Origin: Limnovirga sp038203525
GTDB lineage: Bacteria; Bacteroidota; Bacteroidia; Chitinophagales; Chitinophagaceae
Direction of reading: 5' to 3'
NCBI GenBank assembly: GCA_038203525.1
Contig: JBBRDW010000011.1
Span: 3,792-67,791 of the forward strand
DNA: 64,000 nucleotides
In this document: one piece after another, positions 27,859-37,504 of the stretch
Layout of the letters: each line of letters begins with the position of its first letter
Position numbering within the stretch: position 1 is the stretch's first letter
Made by a program: the position numbers and the translations under genes
The notes under the pieces: model-generated
The model's database searches: none
What the model saw: only the letters and a program-made list of their open reading frames with translations
Told to the model about the DNA's origin: nothing

Positions 27859-28680
27859 ATGGATAAGCTTTTTATTATAAAGATTGGTGGAAATGTGATT
27901 GACAACGAACATTCGCTTCAATCATTTCTTCAATCCTTTGGCTCCATAAAATCCAGCAAAATCCTTGTCCATGGTGGGGGAAAAATTGCAACAAAAATTG
28001 CTGATAAACTAGGAGTAGAATCAAAATATATTGACGGCAGAAGAATTACAGACGATGATACAATTGATATCGTGACCATGGTTTATGGCGGGTTAGTGAA
28101 TAAAAAAATTGTTGCGAAACTGCAGGCAATAAATTGCAATGCCCTTGGCCTGACAGGTGCCGATGCTAACATGATCCCTGCAAACAGGCGGCCAATTAAA
28201 GTCCACTCCTTTGGCGAGGGTTTGGGCGAGGCGATTGACTATGGCTGGGTGGGAGATGTAAAAAGTTCGCAATTACCGGTTTCGGTTTTTCGTTTGTTTT
28301 TGGAAAATAACATGGTCCCTGTATTTGCTCCTCTAACGCATGATGGAGAAGGGCATATACTAAATACAAATGCAGATACCATTGCATCGTCAATAGCAGT
28401 GGCGCTTTCAGCTTTCTACGAGGTAAGGTTGATTTACTGTTTTGAAAGAAAGGGTGTACTCGAAAACGTTGATGATGAAAAATCCGTCATCAATATTATT
28501 ACAAAAGAAAAGTACCGGCAACTGCTTGCAGAAGAAAAATTGTTTGCAGGCATTATACCTAAAATAGAAAATGCTTTTGCGGCCATTGATGCCGGCGTAC
28601 GTGAAGTGCTGATTGGCGATGCGAATGACCTTATACAAAATACAAAAGCAAATACGCTGGGAACATTAATTACCAACTAA
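27859..28680 (+). CDS. argB: N-acylglutamate kinase
   Basis: This is a 273-residue amino acid kinase that phosphorylates acylglutamate. The N-terminal KIGGNVIDNE and LVHGGGKIAT (about residues 35-44) form the ATP and substrate loops; GLTGADANMIPA lies near 97-108 and NTNADTIASSIAVALSA near 170-186. Residues about 116-125 (HSFGEGLGEA) interrupt the normal run from RRPIK to DYGWVGDV and are encoded by a single IPR2 arm. argF' ends 7 bases before, and the stop overlaps the argE start by one base (TAATG), so translation is likely coupled. Confidence 0.93.
   Translation: MDKLFIIKIGGNVIDNEHSLQSFLQSFGSIKSSKILVHGGGKIATKIADKLGVESKYIDGRRITDDDTIDIVTMVYGGLVNKKIVAKLQAINCNALGLTGADANMIPANRRPIKVHSFGEGLGEAIDYGWVGDVKSSQLPVSVFRLFLENNMVPVFAPLTHDGEGHILNTNADTIASSIAVALSAFYEVRLIYCFERKGVLENVDDEKSVINIITKEKYRQLLAEEKLFAGIIPKIENAFAAIDAGVREVLIGDANDLIQNTKANTLGTLITN
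28204..28233 (+). repeat. IPR2 single arm inside argB
   Basis: CACTCCTTTGGCGAGGG followed by TTTGGGCGAGGC is a forward IPR2 arm, in frame within argB. It adds about ten residues in the stretch just before the conserved DYGWVGDV. Confidence 0.65.
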
Positions 28681-29744
28681 TGCATATCGACCAACTATAT
28701 AATGATGCACTTGATTTATTAAAGCAATTAATTGCAACACAATCATTTTCGAAGCAAGAAGATAAAGCGGCAGTCATCATTGAAACGTTTTTAAAAAAAA
28801 AAGGAATTGAAACAAACAGGCACATCAATAATGTATGGGCAGTAAATAAATACTTCGATAAAAATAAGCCAAGCATTCTTTTAAACTCGCATCACGATAC
28901 GGTTAAACCCAATCCGCAATACACAAAAAATCCTTACGATCCCATTATTGACGATGGCAAATTATTTGGCTTGGGTAGCAACGATGCCGGTGGTTGCCTC
29001 GTTTCGCTCATCGCAATATTTATTTATTTTTATGATAGGGAAAACCTGAAATATAATTTTGTTCTTGGCGCATCCGCCGAAGAAGAAATTTCTGGGTTCA
29101 ACGGTATTGAAGCTTTGATGGGGGTAATACCTGAAATCAATTTCGCCATTGTTGGTGAACCTACACAATTGAATTTAGCTATTGCTGAAAAAGGCCTTAT
29201 GGTGCTCGATTGTCTGGCCCATGGCAAAGCTGGCCACGCCGCAAGAGACGAAGGCGAGAATGCAATATATAAGGCGATGAAAGATATTGCATGGATCAGC
29301 AGTTACGGGTTTCCAAAAGTATCTGAATGGCTCGGCAAGATAAAGATGAGTGTTACGGTGATCAGCACAGAAAATAAAGCGCATAATGTAGTGCCTGCGG
29401 AGTGTATGTTTGTAGTAGATATACGCGTTACAGACGTGTATTCTCATGAAGATATCTTAAAAGTAATACAGCAAAATATTCACAGCGAAGCAAAGCCCCG
29501 AAGCCTGCGTATGCGTTCTACCAGAATTGACCCAAATCACCCTATTGTTGAGTCTGGGATTGCATTAGGCAAAAAGATGTATGGCTCGCCAACCTGTTCG
29601 GATAAGGCGCTGATGCCTTTTCCTACGCTTAAATGTGGTCCCGGTGATAGTGCAAGAAGCCATACCGCAGATGAATTTATTTACCTTCAGGAATTAAGAG
29701 AAGGTATTGAGTTTTATAAACAGTTAATCAGCAACATTTTGTAA
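28680..29744 (+). CDS. argE: acylornithine/acylcitrulline deacylase, M20 family
   Basis: This is a 354-residue zinc peptidase of the M20 family that removes the acyl group in arginine synthesis; in Bacteroidota with ArgF' it acts on acylcitrulline. The metal ligands are in LLNSHHDTVKPN (His near 62), GSNDAGGCL (Asp near 99) and the catalytic GASAEEEISGFNG (about 130-142); VGEPTQLNLAIAEKGLM follows. The C-terminal GPGDSARSHTADEFI carries the last His. Length is typical. It overlaps argB by one base, and the next gene follows after 9 bases. Confidence 0.92.
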   Translation: MHIDQLYNDALDLLKQLIATQSFSKQEDKAAVIIETFLKKKGIETNRHINNVWAVNKYFDKNKPSILLNSHHDTVKPNPQYTKNPYDPIIDDGKLFGLGSNDAGGCLVSLIAIFIYFYDRENLKYNFVLGASAEEEISGFNGIEALMGVIPEINFAIVGEPTQLNLAIAEKGLMVLDCLAHGKAGHAARDEGENAIYKAMKDIAWISSYGFPKVSEWLGKIKMSVTVISTENKAHNVVPAECMFVVDIRVTDVYSHEDILKVIQQNIHSEAKPRSLRMRSTRIDPNHPIVESGIALGKKMYGSPTCSDKALMPFPTLKCGPGDSARSHTADEFIYLQELREGIEFYKQLISNIL

Positions 29745-29753
29745 AACAGCATT

Positions 29754-30227
29754 ATGAACCAGGTTTTTTATCCGGAGAACAAAAAAAATATAATCATTGC
29801 AGGGTTATTTTTTTTTCTATCGGTTATAATTACCTGGTGGTTTATTACTGCTTCACCACTATATATTAGCAACAAGCAAAAAATATTATCCTGCGGTATT
29901 GCCGGTGGCAAATGGCTTTTGCAAATAACCGCAGCCCTTATTTTTCTTCAATCTAGGAAATGGGTTTTCGTAAGGAATATTTCTGTTACCTGCCTTATTG
30001 GCTCTGCTATATTATTACCTTTCTGCATCAGCAGTGTACTAAAACTAAACAGCAGTAATACTTTTTTTATCCTTTCGATAATTGCTGCTGTATTGGTAAT
30101 GATTTTCTCCTATTATAAAAGTGTATTAAATGCAGGCATAGGACTCAAATGGTGGCTGGGCTGGATTCTTTGTTTGGCAATTGCTATCGTACTACAATTA
30201 ACAATTGTCTTTCATATTATTAATTAA
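29754..30227 (+). CDS. small multi-pass membrane protein within arg operon
   Basis: This is a 157-residue hydrophobic protein that I do not recognise. About four or five transmembrane segments are visible (13-31, 46-62, 74-93, 101-118 and 131-152), with a basic N terminus (YPENKKN). No motif suggests enzyme or transporter class. It is inserted between argE (9 bases before) and argH (8 bases after), so it must be transcribed with them. A role in arginine metabolism is only suggested by this placement. Confidence 0.7.
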   Translation: MNQVFYPENKKNIIIAGLFFFLSVIITWWFITASPLYISNKQKILSCGIAGGKWLLQITAALIFLQSRKWVFVRNISVTCLIGSAILLPFCISSVLKLNSSNTFFILSIIAAVLVMIFSYYKSVLNAGIGLKWWLGWILCLAIAIVLQLTIVFHIIN

Positions 30228-30235
30228 AAAAACAA

Positions 30236-31597
30236 ATGAAACTCTGGCAAAAAAATACAGCATCTTTAAAAGTAGTAGAAGAATTTACCGTTGGCAACGA
30301 TAAGGTGTTTGATTTACTACTTGCACCATTTGATGTGCTCGGCAATATTGCCCACGCAAAAATGCTTGCCACAGTTGGCTTACTTACAAACGAAGAAGCG
30401 GATGTTTTGGTTAAAGCGCTGCAAGAAATTTACAAAACAACACAACATGAAAACCGTTCTTTTGCGGATGGAGGTTTGGTATTCAGGATTTATGACGATG
30501 TGGAGGATGTTCACTCCCAGGTAGAATTTCTATTAACAGAAAAGCTTGGTGATATTGGCAAAAAAATACACTCAGCCCGCAGCCGAAACGACCAGGTTTT
30601 AGTGGATGTAAAATTATTTTTACGCAGCGAGATAGAAAAAACAGTCACATCTATTCAATCATTCTTCGAATTATTGATAGCAAAAAGTGAGCAGTTCAAA
30701 GCAGATCTTTTACCTGGCTATACACACCTGCAATTGGCTATGCCATCCTCTTTTGGTTTATGGCTCGGTGCTTACGCTGAAAGCTTAGTGGATGACGCTA
30801 TTACATTAAAAGCTGCATACAATGTGGTAAATAAAAACCCATTAGGTTCAGCGGCAGGCTACGGCTCTTCTTTTCCCATCAACAGAACTTTAACCACGCA
30901 GCTACTTGGCTTTGCAGATTTAAATTACAATGTGGTGTACGCTCAAATGGGGCGAGGCAAAGCAGAACGCATTGTGGCTATGGCCCTGGCAAATGTTGCT
31001 GATACACTGGCAAAATTTTCCATGGATGCCTGTTTGTATCTCAATCAAAATTTTGGTTTTATTAGTTTTCCAGCAGAACTTACAACCGGCAGCAGCATTA
31101 TGCCGCACAAAAAAAATCCTGATGTTTTTGAACTCATCCGTTCTAAGTGCAATCAGATTAAATCTTTGCCAAATGAGATCATGTTGATGACCACCAATCT
31201 TCCTTCCGGCTATCACCGCGACTTGCAATTATTGAAAGAACATTTATTCCCTGCGTTTGAAACATTGCGGAGCTGTATAGATATGGCCGGCTTAATGTTG
31301 AGCAATATGGAAGTGAAAGCAAATATTCTGGAAGATGAAAAATATAAATTCCTTTTTAGTGTTGAAGAAGTAAATAAGCTTGTTTTACAGGGCGTTCCTT
31401 TCCGTGATGCTTATAAGCAGGTTGGACTTGCAATTGAAGGTGGTGAATTTACTTATTCAACCACAGTTAACCATACACATGAAGGCAGCATAGGAAATTT
31501 ATGTAATGATAAAATTGCTGCAATGATGAAAAATGTGATCAACAGTTTTCATTTTGGTACTTATCATAAAGCGATTGCTGAACTGCTGATGCAATAA
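30236..31597 (+). CDS. argH: argininosuccinate lyase
   Basis: This is a 453-residue enzyme of the fumarase/aspartase superfamily that cleaves argininosuccinate to arginine and fumarate. Visible regions are VHSQVEFLLTEKLGDIGKKIHSARSRNDQ (about 95-123), PGYTHLQLAMP near 160 with the catalytic His, and the superfamily signature GSSIMPHKKNPDVFE (near 285). Length is normal. It is the last gene of the arginine run; an IPR1 half-copy follows 46 bases after the stop, and no intrinsic terminator is evident. Confidence 0.95.
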   Translation: MKLWQKNTASLKVVEEFTVGNDKVFDLLLAPFDVLGNIAHAKMLATVGLLTNEEADVLVKALQEIYKTTQHENRSFADGGLVFRIYDDVEDVHSQVEFLLTEKLGDIGKKIHSARSRNDQVLVDVKLFLRSEIEKTVTSIQSFFELLIAKSEQFKADLLPGYTHLQLAMPSSFGLWLGAYAESLVDDAITLKAAYNVVNKNPLGSAAGYGSSFPINRTLTTQLLGFADLNYNVVYAQMGRGKAERIVAMALANVADTLAKFSMDACLYLNQNFGFISFPAELTTGSSIMPHKKNPDVFELIRSKCNQIKSLPNEIMLMTTNLPSGYHRDLQLLKEHLFPAFETLRSCIDMAGLMLSNMEVKANILEDEKYKFLFSVEEVNKLVLQGVPFRDAYKQVGLAIEGGEFTYSTTVNHTHEGSIGNLCNDKIAAMMKNVINSFHFGTYHKAIAELLMQ

Positions 31598-31642
31598 AAC
31601 CTGCTTAAAAATAGTGAACCTAAAGCTGAATAGAATTACTGT

Positions 31643-31702
31643 ACGTACAAGAGTGCGACGCAAGCGGCGATGCTATGAAAAGCTTCTGCCTGGAACATAA
31701 AT
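31643..31702 (+). repeat. IPR1 copy 11 (right half)
   Basis: GTACAAGAGTGCGACGCAA (31645-31663), then GCGGCGATGCTATGAAAAGC and CTGCCTGGAACATAAA. It lies downstream of argH. Confidence 0.85.
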
Positions 31703-31778
31703 TGAATTTTATATTGATCTTCGATTATTCGCTTCTATTTTTACAAATATCTCTAACGATTACGTAAATAATAAACTA

Positions 31779-34754
31779 ATGAACAAGCATTTTTTAAAAA
31801 CGATTTGTATTCTTATGCTTTTTGCACAAACTACGGTGCATGCCCAAAATTTTGGATTAATAAAAGACATCAATACAAGCAAGGATGCAAGCCCTGCCAA
31901 CTTTATTAATGATTTGTATTTAAGGCTTGACAATGATTTTTATATTCATGTGGGTTATAATGGCAAATATGCTGTTTTAAATAACGTTGCTTATTTTGCT
32001 GCAGACGATGGTTTACATGGCATGGAACTCTGGCGCAGTGATGGTACCGCCAGCGGTACTTATATGGTTAAAGATATAAGCGTGGGAACTCTTTCATCTA
32101 CAGTTCAAAGTATTACTACGGTTGGCAGTAAGATTTTTTTTACGGTAAATCAAATGATTTATGTATCTGACGGAACTGATGCGGGAACATTTATGGTGCC
32201 CGGTGTTTCTTATACCGGTGATCAGACTACCTGTTTAACCGCAGTGGGTAATACACTTTATTTTTTAACAAACCTAAGCCGTTTATGGAAGACAGACGGC
32301 ACACTTGCAGGAACATCCATGATTATTGATTTTAGATCAACCTATAATTATCAAAGAGATTTTTTAGGGGAATTAACTAATGTAAACGGCACCTTATTTT
32401 TTACTACAGGAATAGATAATTATACCGGTAATGAATTATGGAAGAGTGATGGTACCCTTGCAGGTACTGTAGTAGTAAAAGATATAAACCCAGGTACAGG
32501 CAGCAGCAGGCCGGGTAATTTTACGGCTTTAAATGGTAAGTTATATTTTTCTGCGTTTGACGGTGTTGGAATTCACTTATGGTCTTCTGATGGAACAGAT
32601 GCGGCCACGCAAGCTGTTGTTAATACGGCTGGAGTTACATTGCCACAAACAGATATTGCACCATTCGCTATTGCAAAAAATGTGTTGTTTTTCAATGCAG
32701 GTACTGCTGCAACAGGAAGTGAATTATATACATACGATCCAGCAAAGAGCAGCGCAGGCATTGCTTTGGTAAAAGATATTAGTAATGGCTCTGCAGGCTC
32801 AAACCCTTTAAACATAACAGGTGTAGGAGATAAATTAGTTTACTTTTCTGTTGTAAATACATCTGGTCAGCAGGAATTATGGAAGAGCAATGGAACATCC
32901 GCAGGAACAAAATTGGCTAAAGCATTTGATGCCGGGGGAAATTTATTATCAAATTTCACTGATGCAGGCTTACAATTATTGTTTACTTATTCAAGCACAA
33001 ATACAGGTAATGAATTATGGAAAAGTGATGGAACAGAAAACGGAACTGTTTTAATAAAAGATATCTATACAGGTAACCACAGTTCAAATATTTCAGGCAT
33101 TACTTATCTTAAAGATGGCGGCATTTTACTGAATGCCAATAATGGTATTACAGGAAATGAGCTTTGGGTTACCAATGGTAGCACAAGCGGAACTGTAACC
33201 CTAAAAAATATTAATAATACTACCACTGCAAGTTCTAATCCTTCCCTGTATGATGCACTTGCAGTAGGCAATCAATTGTATTTTTCTGCTTATGACCCTG
33301 TATATGGCTATGCACCCTATTTAACAGACGGTACCAATGCGGGAACCCAATTAATAAAAGATATTTACGCTGGTAGTTCCTCCGGCCCCGGGAGCTTTAC
33401 ACTTTTTAAAAACAATGTTTATTTTTATGCAGACAGTGCCGGTATAAAATCAATTTACAAAACAGATGGAACTGCTGCCGGTACAATAAAAGTTTTTAAT
33501 AACGGTAAACCTCATTCCACAGTTACACAAATTGTTGCTTCGGTAAAATACCTATATGTTTTTTATTATGATAATGACAGCAACTTTAACGAATTGTGGG
33601 TAAGCGATGGCACTACTGCCAATTCTTATAAAGTGCAGAATCTTACTTCTGCATACCCAAATGCGGCAACAATAAGTAACACAGTATTTTTTGTTGGGCA
33701 GGATGATGAACATGGATATGAACTTTGGAAAGCTACTGCACTGCCGGGAAGCGCTAAAATGGTAAAAGATATTTATCCCGGTACGCAAAGTTCTAATCCA
33801 AATGGTTTATTATCATTTAAAAACAAACTATATTTTGGGGCTTTTGATGCAAATAACAACTACTATCTCTATACCTCAGATGGTACAAATGGTGGTACAC
33901 AGGTTTTGTATAGTGTACCGCTTAATGGTGGTTTTTATGCAAAGGCAATCTTAAAAAATAAATTTATTTTTAGCTGCTACGATCCTGTTACCGGGGCTGA
34001 ACCATATTTTTCTGATGGTACTACCGCAGGCACAGGCTTGTTGAAAGATATTAATTCTGGCACTTACAACTCTTCTTATCCTTATTATTTTACTACTGTT
34101 GGCAACACGGTTTATTTCCAGGCTGGCGATGCAGACCATGGTACTGAATTATGGAAAACAGATGGAACAACTAATGGAACACTTGCTGTAAAAGATATTT
34201 ATCCCGGTACTTTCGGATCTTATCCTTATAATCTAACTGCTGCAGCAGGTAAATTATATTTTACGGCAACGGATATTAGCGGCAGCAATGTATTATATGT
34301 TTCCAATGGTAAAGCTTCCGGAACTAACCCCATTACAGATGCCGGATTAACAGGCATAAGTGTGAACTATTTAAAAGGTACAGATAGCAAACTTATGATA
34401 AGCGGATACAATTATTCTTACGGCTACGAATTATTTGGCGGCGCTGTTACAAGCTTAGCGGCTGTAGCAGAAGACAAGGCAGAAAGCATTGCCCAAACAA
34501 AACAGTTAAAAGCTTTTGTGTTGGGTAATCCTGTAACAAATAATTTGAAAATATCTGTGGATATCAATTCTGCTCAGCATACACAAATTACTGTTGCAGA
34601 TGCAGTTGGTAGAATATTGATCAATGATAGCAGAACATTGTCTGCCGGTAATAATTTACTTTCTTACACAACTGCTGCATGGCTACCCGGTGTATACATT
34701 ATAAAAATTAAAACAACCGATGCACAAACTGCTTTATTAAAAGTGGTTAAGTAG
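31779..34754 (+). CDS. ELWxxDGT-repeat secreted protein with T9SS sorting domain
   Basis: This is a 991-residue exported protein. A signal peptide (1-22, ending VHAQ) is followed by about 17 copies of a roughly 50-residue repeat with the core ELWxSDGTxxGTxxVKDI (for example ELWRSDGTASGTYMVKDI, ELWKSDGTLAGTVVVKDI, ELWKTDGTTNGTLAVKDI). This corresponds to the known ELWxxDGT repeat and probably folds as beta-propellers. The last ~80 residues (VLGNPVTNNLKI...GVYIIKIKTTDAQTALLKVVK) look like a type A T9SS C-terminal sorting domain, so the protein is probably delivered to the surface by the T9SS whose motor genes are in this window. Its ligand or role is unknown. Confidence 0.87.
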   Translation: MNKHFLKTICILMLFAQTTVHAQNFGLIKDINTSKDASPANFINDLYLRLDNDFYIHVGYNGKYAVLNNVAYFAADDGLHGMELWRSDGTASGTYMVKDISVGTLSSTVQSITTVGSKIFFTVNQMIYVSDGTDAGTFMVPGVSYTGDQTTCLTAVGNTLYFLTNLSRLWKTDGTLAGTSMIIDFRSTYNYQRDFLGELTNVNGTLFFTTGIDNYTGNELWKSDGTLAGTVVVKDINPGTGSSRPGNFTALNGKLYFSAFDGVGIHLWSSDGTDAATQAVVNTAGVTLPQTDIAPFAIAKNVLFFNAGTAATGSELYTYDPAKSSAGIALVKDISNGSAGSNPLNITGVGDKLVYFSVVNTSGQQELWKSNGTSAGTKLAKAFDAGGNLLSNFTDAGLQLLFTYSSTNTGNELWKSDGTENGTVLIKDIYTGNHSSNISGITYLKDGGILLNANNGITGNELWVTNGSTSGTVTLKNINNTTTASSNPSLYDALAVGNQLYFSAYDPVYGYAPYLTDGTNAGTQLIKDIYAGSSSGPGSFTLFKNNVYFYADSAGIKSIYKTDGTAAGTIKVFNNGKPHSTVTQIVASVKYLYVFYYDNDSNFNELWVSDGTTANSYKVQNLTSAYPNAATISNTVFFVGQDDEHGYELWKATALPGSAKMVKDIYPGTQSSNPNGLLSFKNKLYFGAFDANNNYYLYTSDGTNGGTQVLYSVPLNGGFYAKAILKNKFIFSCYDPVTGAEPYFSDGTTAGTGLLKDINSGTYNSSYPYYFTTVGNTVYFQAGDADHGTELWKTDGTTNGTLAVKDIYPGTFGSYPYNLTAAAGKLYFTATDISGSNVLYVSNGKASGTNPITDAGLTGISVNYLKGTDSKLMISGYNYSYGYELFGGAVTSLAAVAEDKAESIAQTKQLKAFVLGNPVTNNLKISVDINSAQHTQITVADAVGRILINDSRTLSAGNNLLSYTTAAWLPGVYIIKIKTTDAQTALLKVVK

Positions 34755-34799
34755 CAGTACAGCTATGCTTGTTACAAAATATACTATTCTAATTAAGGT

Positions 34800-34930
34800 A
34801 CTGTTGCGACGCTCGGTTCAGGATTCTTCTATCAGGTAGCAATATTTAATTTTTGCTGCAAGATGTTATACAGTACAAGAGTGCGACGCAACGAATGATG
34901 AAAAAAGTTCTGCTGCCCGGCTCAAAAAAA
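34800..34930. repeat. IPR1 copy 12 (degenerate left, intact right)
   Basis: The left side retains only CTGTTGCGACGCTC near 34801. The right arm GTACAAGAGTGCGACGCAA (34873-34891) and closing GCCCGGCTCAAAAAAA are intact. It lies between convergent genes. Confidence 0.8.
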
Positions 34931-34935
34931 TGTAT

Positions 34936-36024
34936 TTAAAACTGCACCAAAAAAGTACTTCCTTTTTCCGGCTCGCTTTGTACAGTGATCTTTCCGCCCA
35001 GGGATTCGATTTGATTTTTAGTGATAAACAGGCCAATACCTTTTGCCTCCGGATGCTGATGAAACACTTTGTACATGCCAAAAAGGTTATTGCGGTTTTG
35101 CACAAGATCAATACCCAAACCATTGTCGGTTATTTCTAAAAATTTCTTTCTTCCTTTTTGAAATGTTTTGATGGTTATTTCTGGTACTCGGCCCGGATAC
35201 CTGTATTTCAGGGCATTCGACAGTAGATTTAGAAAAATACTTTCAAAGTAAGCGTGCACATATTTTACTTGAATGCATGCGGAAAAATCAATATTAATAA
35301 TGGCCTTCAACTGCTTAACATCATGGGCCAAAATCATCAATACAGCATCAAAAATATCCTGGAATTTCAAATTGATTTTTGAAAGATTTACAGCTGTCTC
35401 AATTTTCACAACTTCGTCCAGATGATCAATGGTTTGATTCAACGCAAGAGAAATATTTTTTAAATACGCAAGACTTTCCCTAACTTCTGTATTTATTATA
35501 GCATCATCATTAATGAGTGATAATACTGCCTGTATATTACCAGCATGCGAACGCAGGTTGTGCGATACAATATGCGCAAAGTTGTTCAGCCGCTTGTTTT
35601 GCCCGCTGATAACTTTAATAGATTGTTGAAGCTCAATCTGTAGTTTTTTATTTACATCGCGGTCAATAATTGAACCGGTCATTTTCTCGGGCTTGCCATT
35701 TTTATCCAATACAAGTTTACCAGTGGCTTCAAACCAGCGGTAAGTCCCGTCCTTGTGTTTCAGCCTTATTTCAACAGGTTCCGCAATTCCGGTAAGTATT
35801 GGTATATTTTTTTCATCTATTAAATGGTGCCTGTCGTCGGGATGTACAAGCTTATTAATAAAGGCATTATAAGAGGGCTCTATTTCACCCGGCTTATAGC
35901 CCAGTAGTGTGTAATATTTATCGCTCCACCATTCTTTACCATTTGCAATATTCCAAACCCATACCCCCGCGTTAATAGCATCGAGTATAACTTCATAAAG
36001 TTTAATTTCAAAAGAATACTTCAT
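34936..36024 (-). CDS. PAS-domain sensor histidine kinase
   Basis: This is a 362-residue soluble kinase; no transmembrane segment is seen. A PAS/PAC domain (about 8-125, with VWVWNIANGKEWWSDKYYTLLGY and RLKHKDGTYRWFEATGKL) is followed by a histidine-containing helix with HIVSHNLRSHAGNIQA (phospho-acceptor His155). The ATPase domain has NLLSNALKYRYPG (N box), ITDNGLGIDL (G1) and GIGLFITKNQIESLGGKI (G2). No response regulator is adjacent, so it is an orphan kinase. It is convergent with the ELWxxDGT gene. Confidence 0.9.
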   Translation of the reverse strand: MKYSFEIKLYEVILDAINAGVWVWNIANGKEWWSDKYYTLLGYKPGEIEPSYNAFINKLVHPDDRHHLIDEKNIPILTGIAEPVEIRLKHKDGTYRWFEATGKLVLDKNGKPEKMTGSIIDRDVNKKLQIELQQSIKVISGQNKRLNNFAHIVSHNLRSHAGNIQAVLSLINDDAIINTEVRESLAYLKNISLALNQTIDHLDEVVKIETAVNLSKINLKFQDIFDAVLMILAHDVKQLKAIINIDFSACIQVKYVHAYFESIFLNLLSNALKYRYPGRVPEITIKTFQKGRKKFLEITDNGLGIDLVQNRNNLFGMYKVFHQHPEAKGIGLFITKNQIESLGGKITVQSEPEKGSTFLVQF

Positions 36025-36125
36025 TTAGATAGCTTTTCTTACTGCAAATTATTAAAAGTTGATATACTTACCTTAGTTAATTACCGCTGCAATAAAATAG
36101 CCCAGCTCAGGTTTTTATTCAATTA

Positions 36126-36318
36126 TGAACCCAGCAAAGGAATATGAATTTAGCTTTACTTGCGTCGCACTCTTCTACGTTCATAACAATTTTGAACAGG
36201 TGTCTGCACAAAATATTTATTTATTACATCAACAAAAACCACTGCAATACGTGAATTAGTACAAGAGTGCAACGCAACAACCGATACCATGAAATACAAA
36301 ACCCGGGCTCAAAAAAAA
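36126..36318. repeat. IPR1 copy 13 (two-armed)
   Basis: The left arm TTGCGTCGCACTCTTCTAC (36160-36178) pairs with right arm GTACAAGAGTGCAACGCAA (36259-36277), with two mismatches. Outer boxes are ACCCAGCAAAG and CCGATACCATGAAA...CCGGGCTCAAAAAAA. It lies in the 443-base divergent gap between the PAS kinase and the universal stress protein; about 150 bases before the latter show nothing recognisable. Confidence 0.9.
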
Positions 36319-36467
36319 TCCCCGCTACTTTTAAAAGGCCTGACAAATAAAACTGAAAAACAGTAAAATATATTCGTACCAATTTCTAAATCTTCGTATG
36401 GTAATTATGACGATAATCACTTACTGAATAAAAAAATATTTATAGCTTCACCATGTAAAACATATTT

Positions 36468-37298
36468 ATGAAAACAATTATTGTACCCACAGATTTTTCA
36501 GAAACTGCAAAAAACGCTGCATTCTATGCCGTTAGTTTTGCAAGGCAGATGAACAGTACCAAAATTATTTTATACAATGCCTACCAGGCCCCGCCGGTAG
36601 TAGATGTAAATATGGCAATGGTAGAAACTATTGATATTGGCTCGTTGCAAAGGAGCAGTGAGGAAGGGCTGCAAATTTTTATGCAGCAGCTAAGGCCGCT
36701 TTGCGAAGGTATAGAACTGGTTACAGTAAGTGATTACGGTATGGTTGCTTCAAATATTCAGGAAGTATGCGATAAATACCATGCAGATGCAGTGGTAATG
36801 GGTGTAACCGGTATGGGAAAACTGGCAGAAACATTGATTGGAAGCTATGCAATAGACGTTTCCCGCCATGCACAAATACCCGTTATAATTGTTCCGCCCG
36901 GCGCAAAATTTACCCCGGTTAAAGAAGTAATGTTTGCCTGCGATTTCTCGAAAGTGATGGAAACAACACCGGTTGAACCGATTAAAAAAATACTTGACGC
37001 TACAGCAGCAAAACTTATCGTGGTAAATATTGATCACAATAACAAAGATTTTACACCCGATACGCCATACGAGAGCTTAATGCTCAACACAATGCTGCAG
37101 GCCTACAACCCCGAGTACCATTTTCTGAGTGATAAAGATTTTGTAGGCGCTATAAACAGGGTTGCACTGGAAAAACAAGTGGACCTTATTATTACCATCC
37201 CCAAAAAAATGGGCTGGTTCGATCATTTATTTAAACGCAGCCATACCAGTTTATTGGCCTTTCACAGCCATGTGCCGTTGATGGTGGTGCATGAATAA
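36468..37298 (+). CDS. universal stress protein, two tandem Usp domains
   Basis: This is a 276-residue protein with two UspA-like domains. The first (1-145) begins KTIIVPTDFSETAKNAAFYAVSFA and ends with DAVVMGVTGMGKLAETLIGSYAIDVSRHAQIPVIIVPP, containing the G-x-x-G-x(9)-S/G nucleotide-binding pattern. The second (about 152-276) starts KEVMFACDFSKVMETTPVEPI and is less conserved, with no clear ATP loop. Tandem Usp proteins are common in Bacteroidota; roles in stress survival are known in general terms only. It is monocistronic. Confidence 0.9.
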   Translation: MKTIIVPTDFSETAKNAAFYAVSFARQMNSTKIILYNAYQAPPVVDVNMAMVETIDIGSLQRSSEEGLQIFMQQLRPLCEGIELVTVSDYGMVASNIQEVCDKYHADAVVMGVTGMGKLAETLIGSYAIDVSRHAQIPVIIVPPGAKFTPVKEVMFACDFSKVMETTPVEPIKKILDATAAKLIVVNIDHNNKDFTPDTPYESLMLNTMLQAYNPEYHFLSDKDFVGAINRVALEKQVDLIITIPKKMGWFDHLFKRSHTSLLAFHSHVPLMVVHE

Positions 37299-37299
37299 T

Positions 37300-37489
37300 T
37301 TTTTTGTAGCCGGGCTGAAGAATATGCATTGAGCTTTACTTGCGTCGCACCCTTGTACTGAAGGAATAAAGGCAACAAGGCAAAGAGGCCATTGTTTGAT
37401 TGTTCACTCTTCATTGTTCATTCTTATAGGAAAGTACAAGAGTGCGACGCAACAACCGATGCCATAAAAAACAAAAGCCGGGTACAAAA
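37300..37489. repeat. IPR1 copy 14 (two-armed, 8-mer units in loop)
   Basis: The left arm TTGCGTCGCACCCTTGTAC (37340-37358) and right arm GTACAAGAGTGCGACGCAA (37434-37452) pair with one mismatch. Outer boxes GTAGCCGGGCTGAAG and CCGATGCCATAAAAAAC...GCCGGGTACAAAA are intact. The loop at 37368-37391 has three 8-base units of the CAAGGCAA type, the complement of the units in copy 25. Confidence 0.92.
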
Positions 37490-37504
37490 TTTCAACCTTT
37501 CTAT

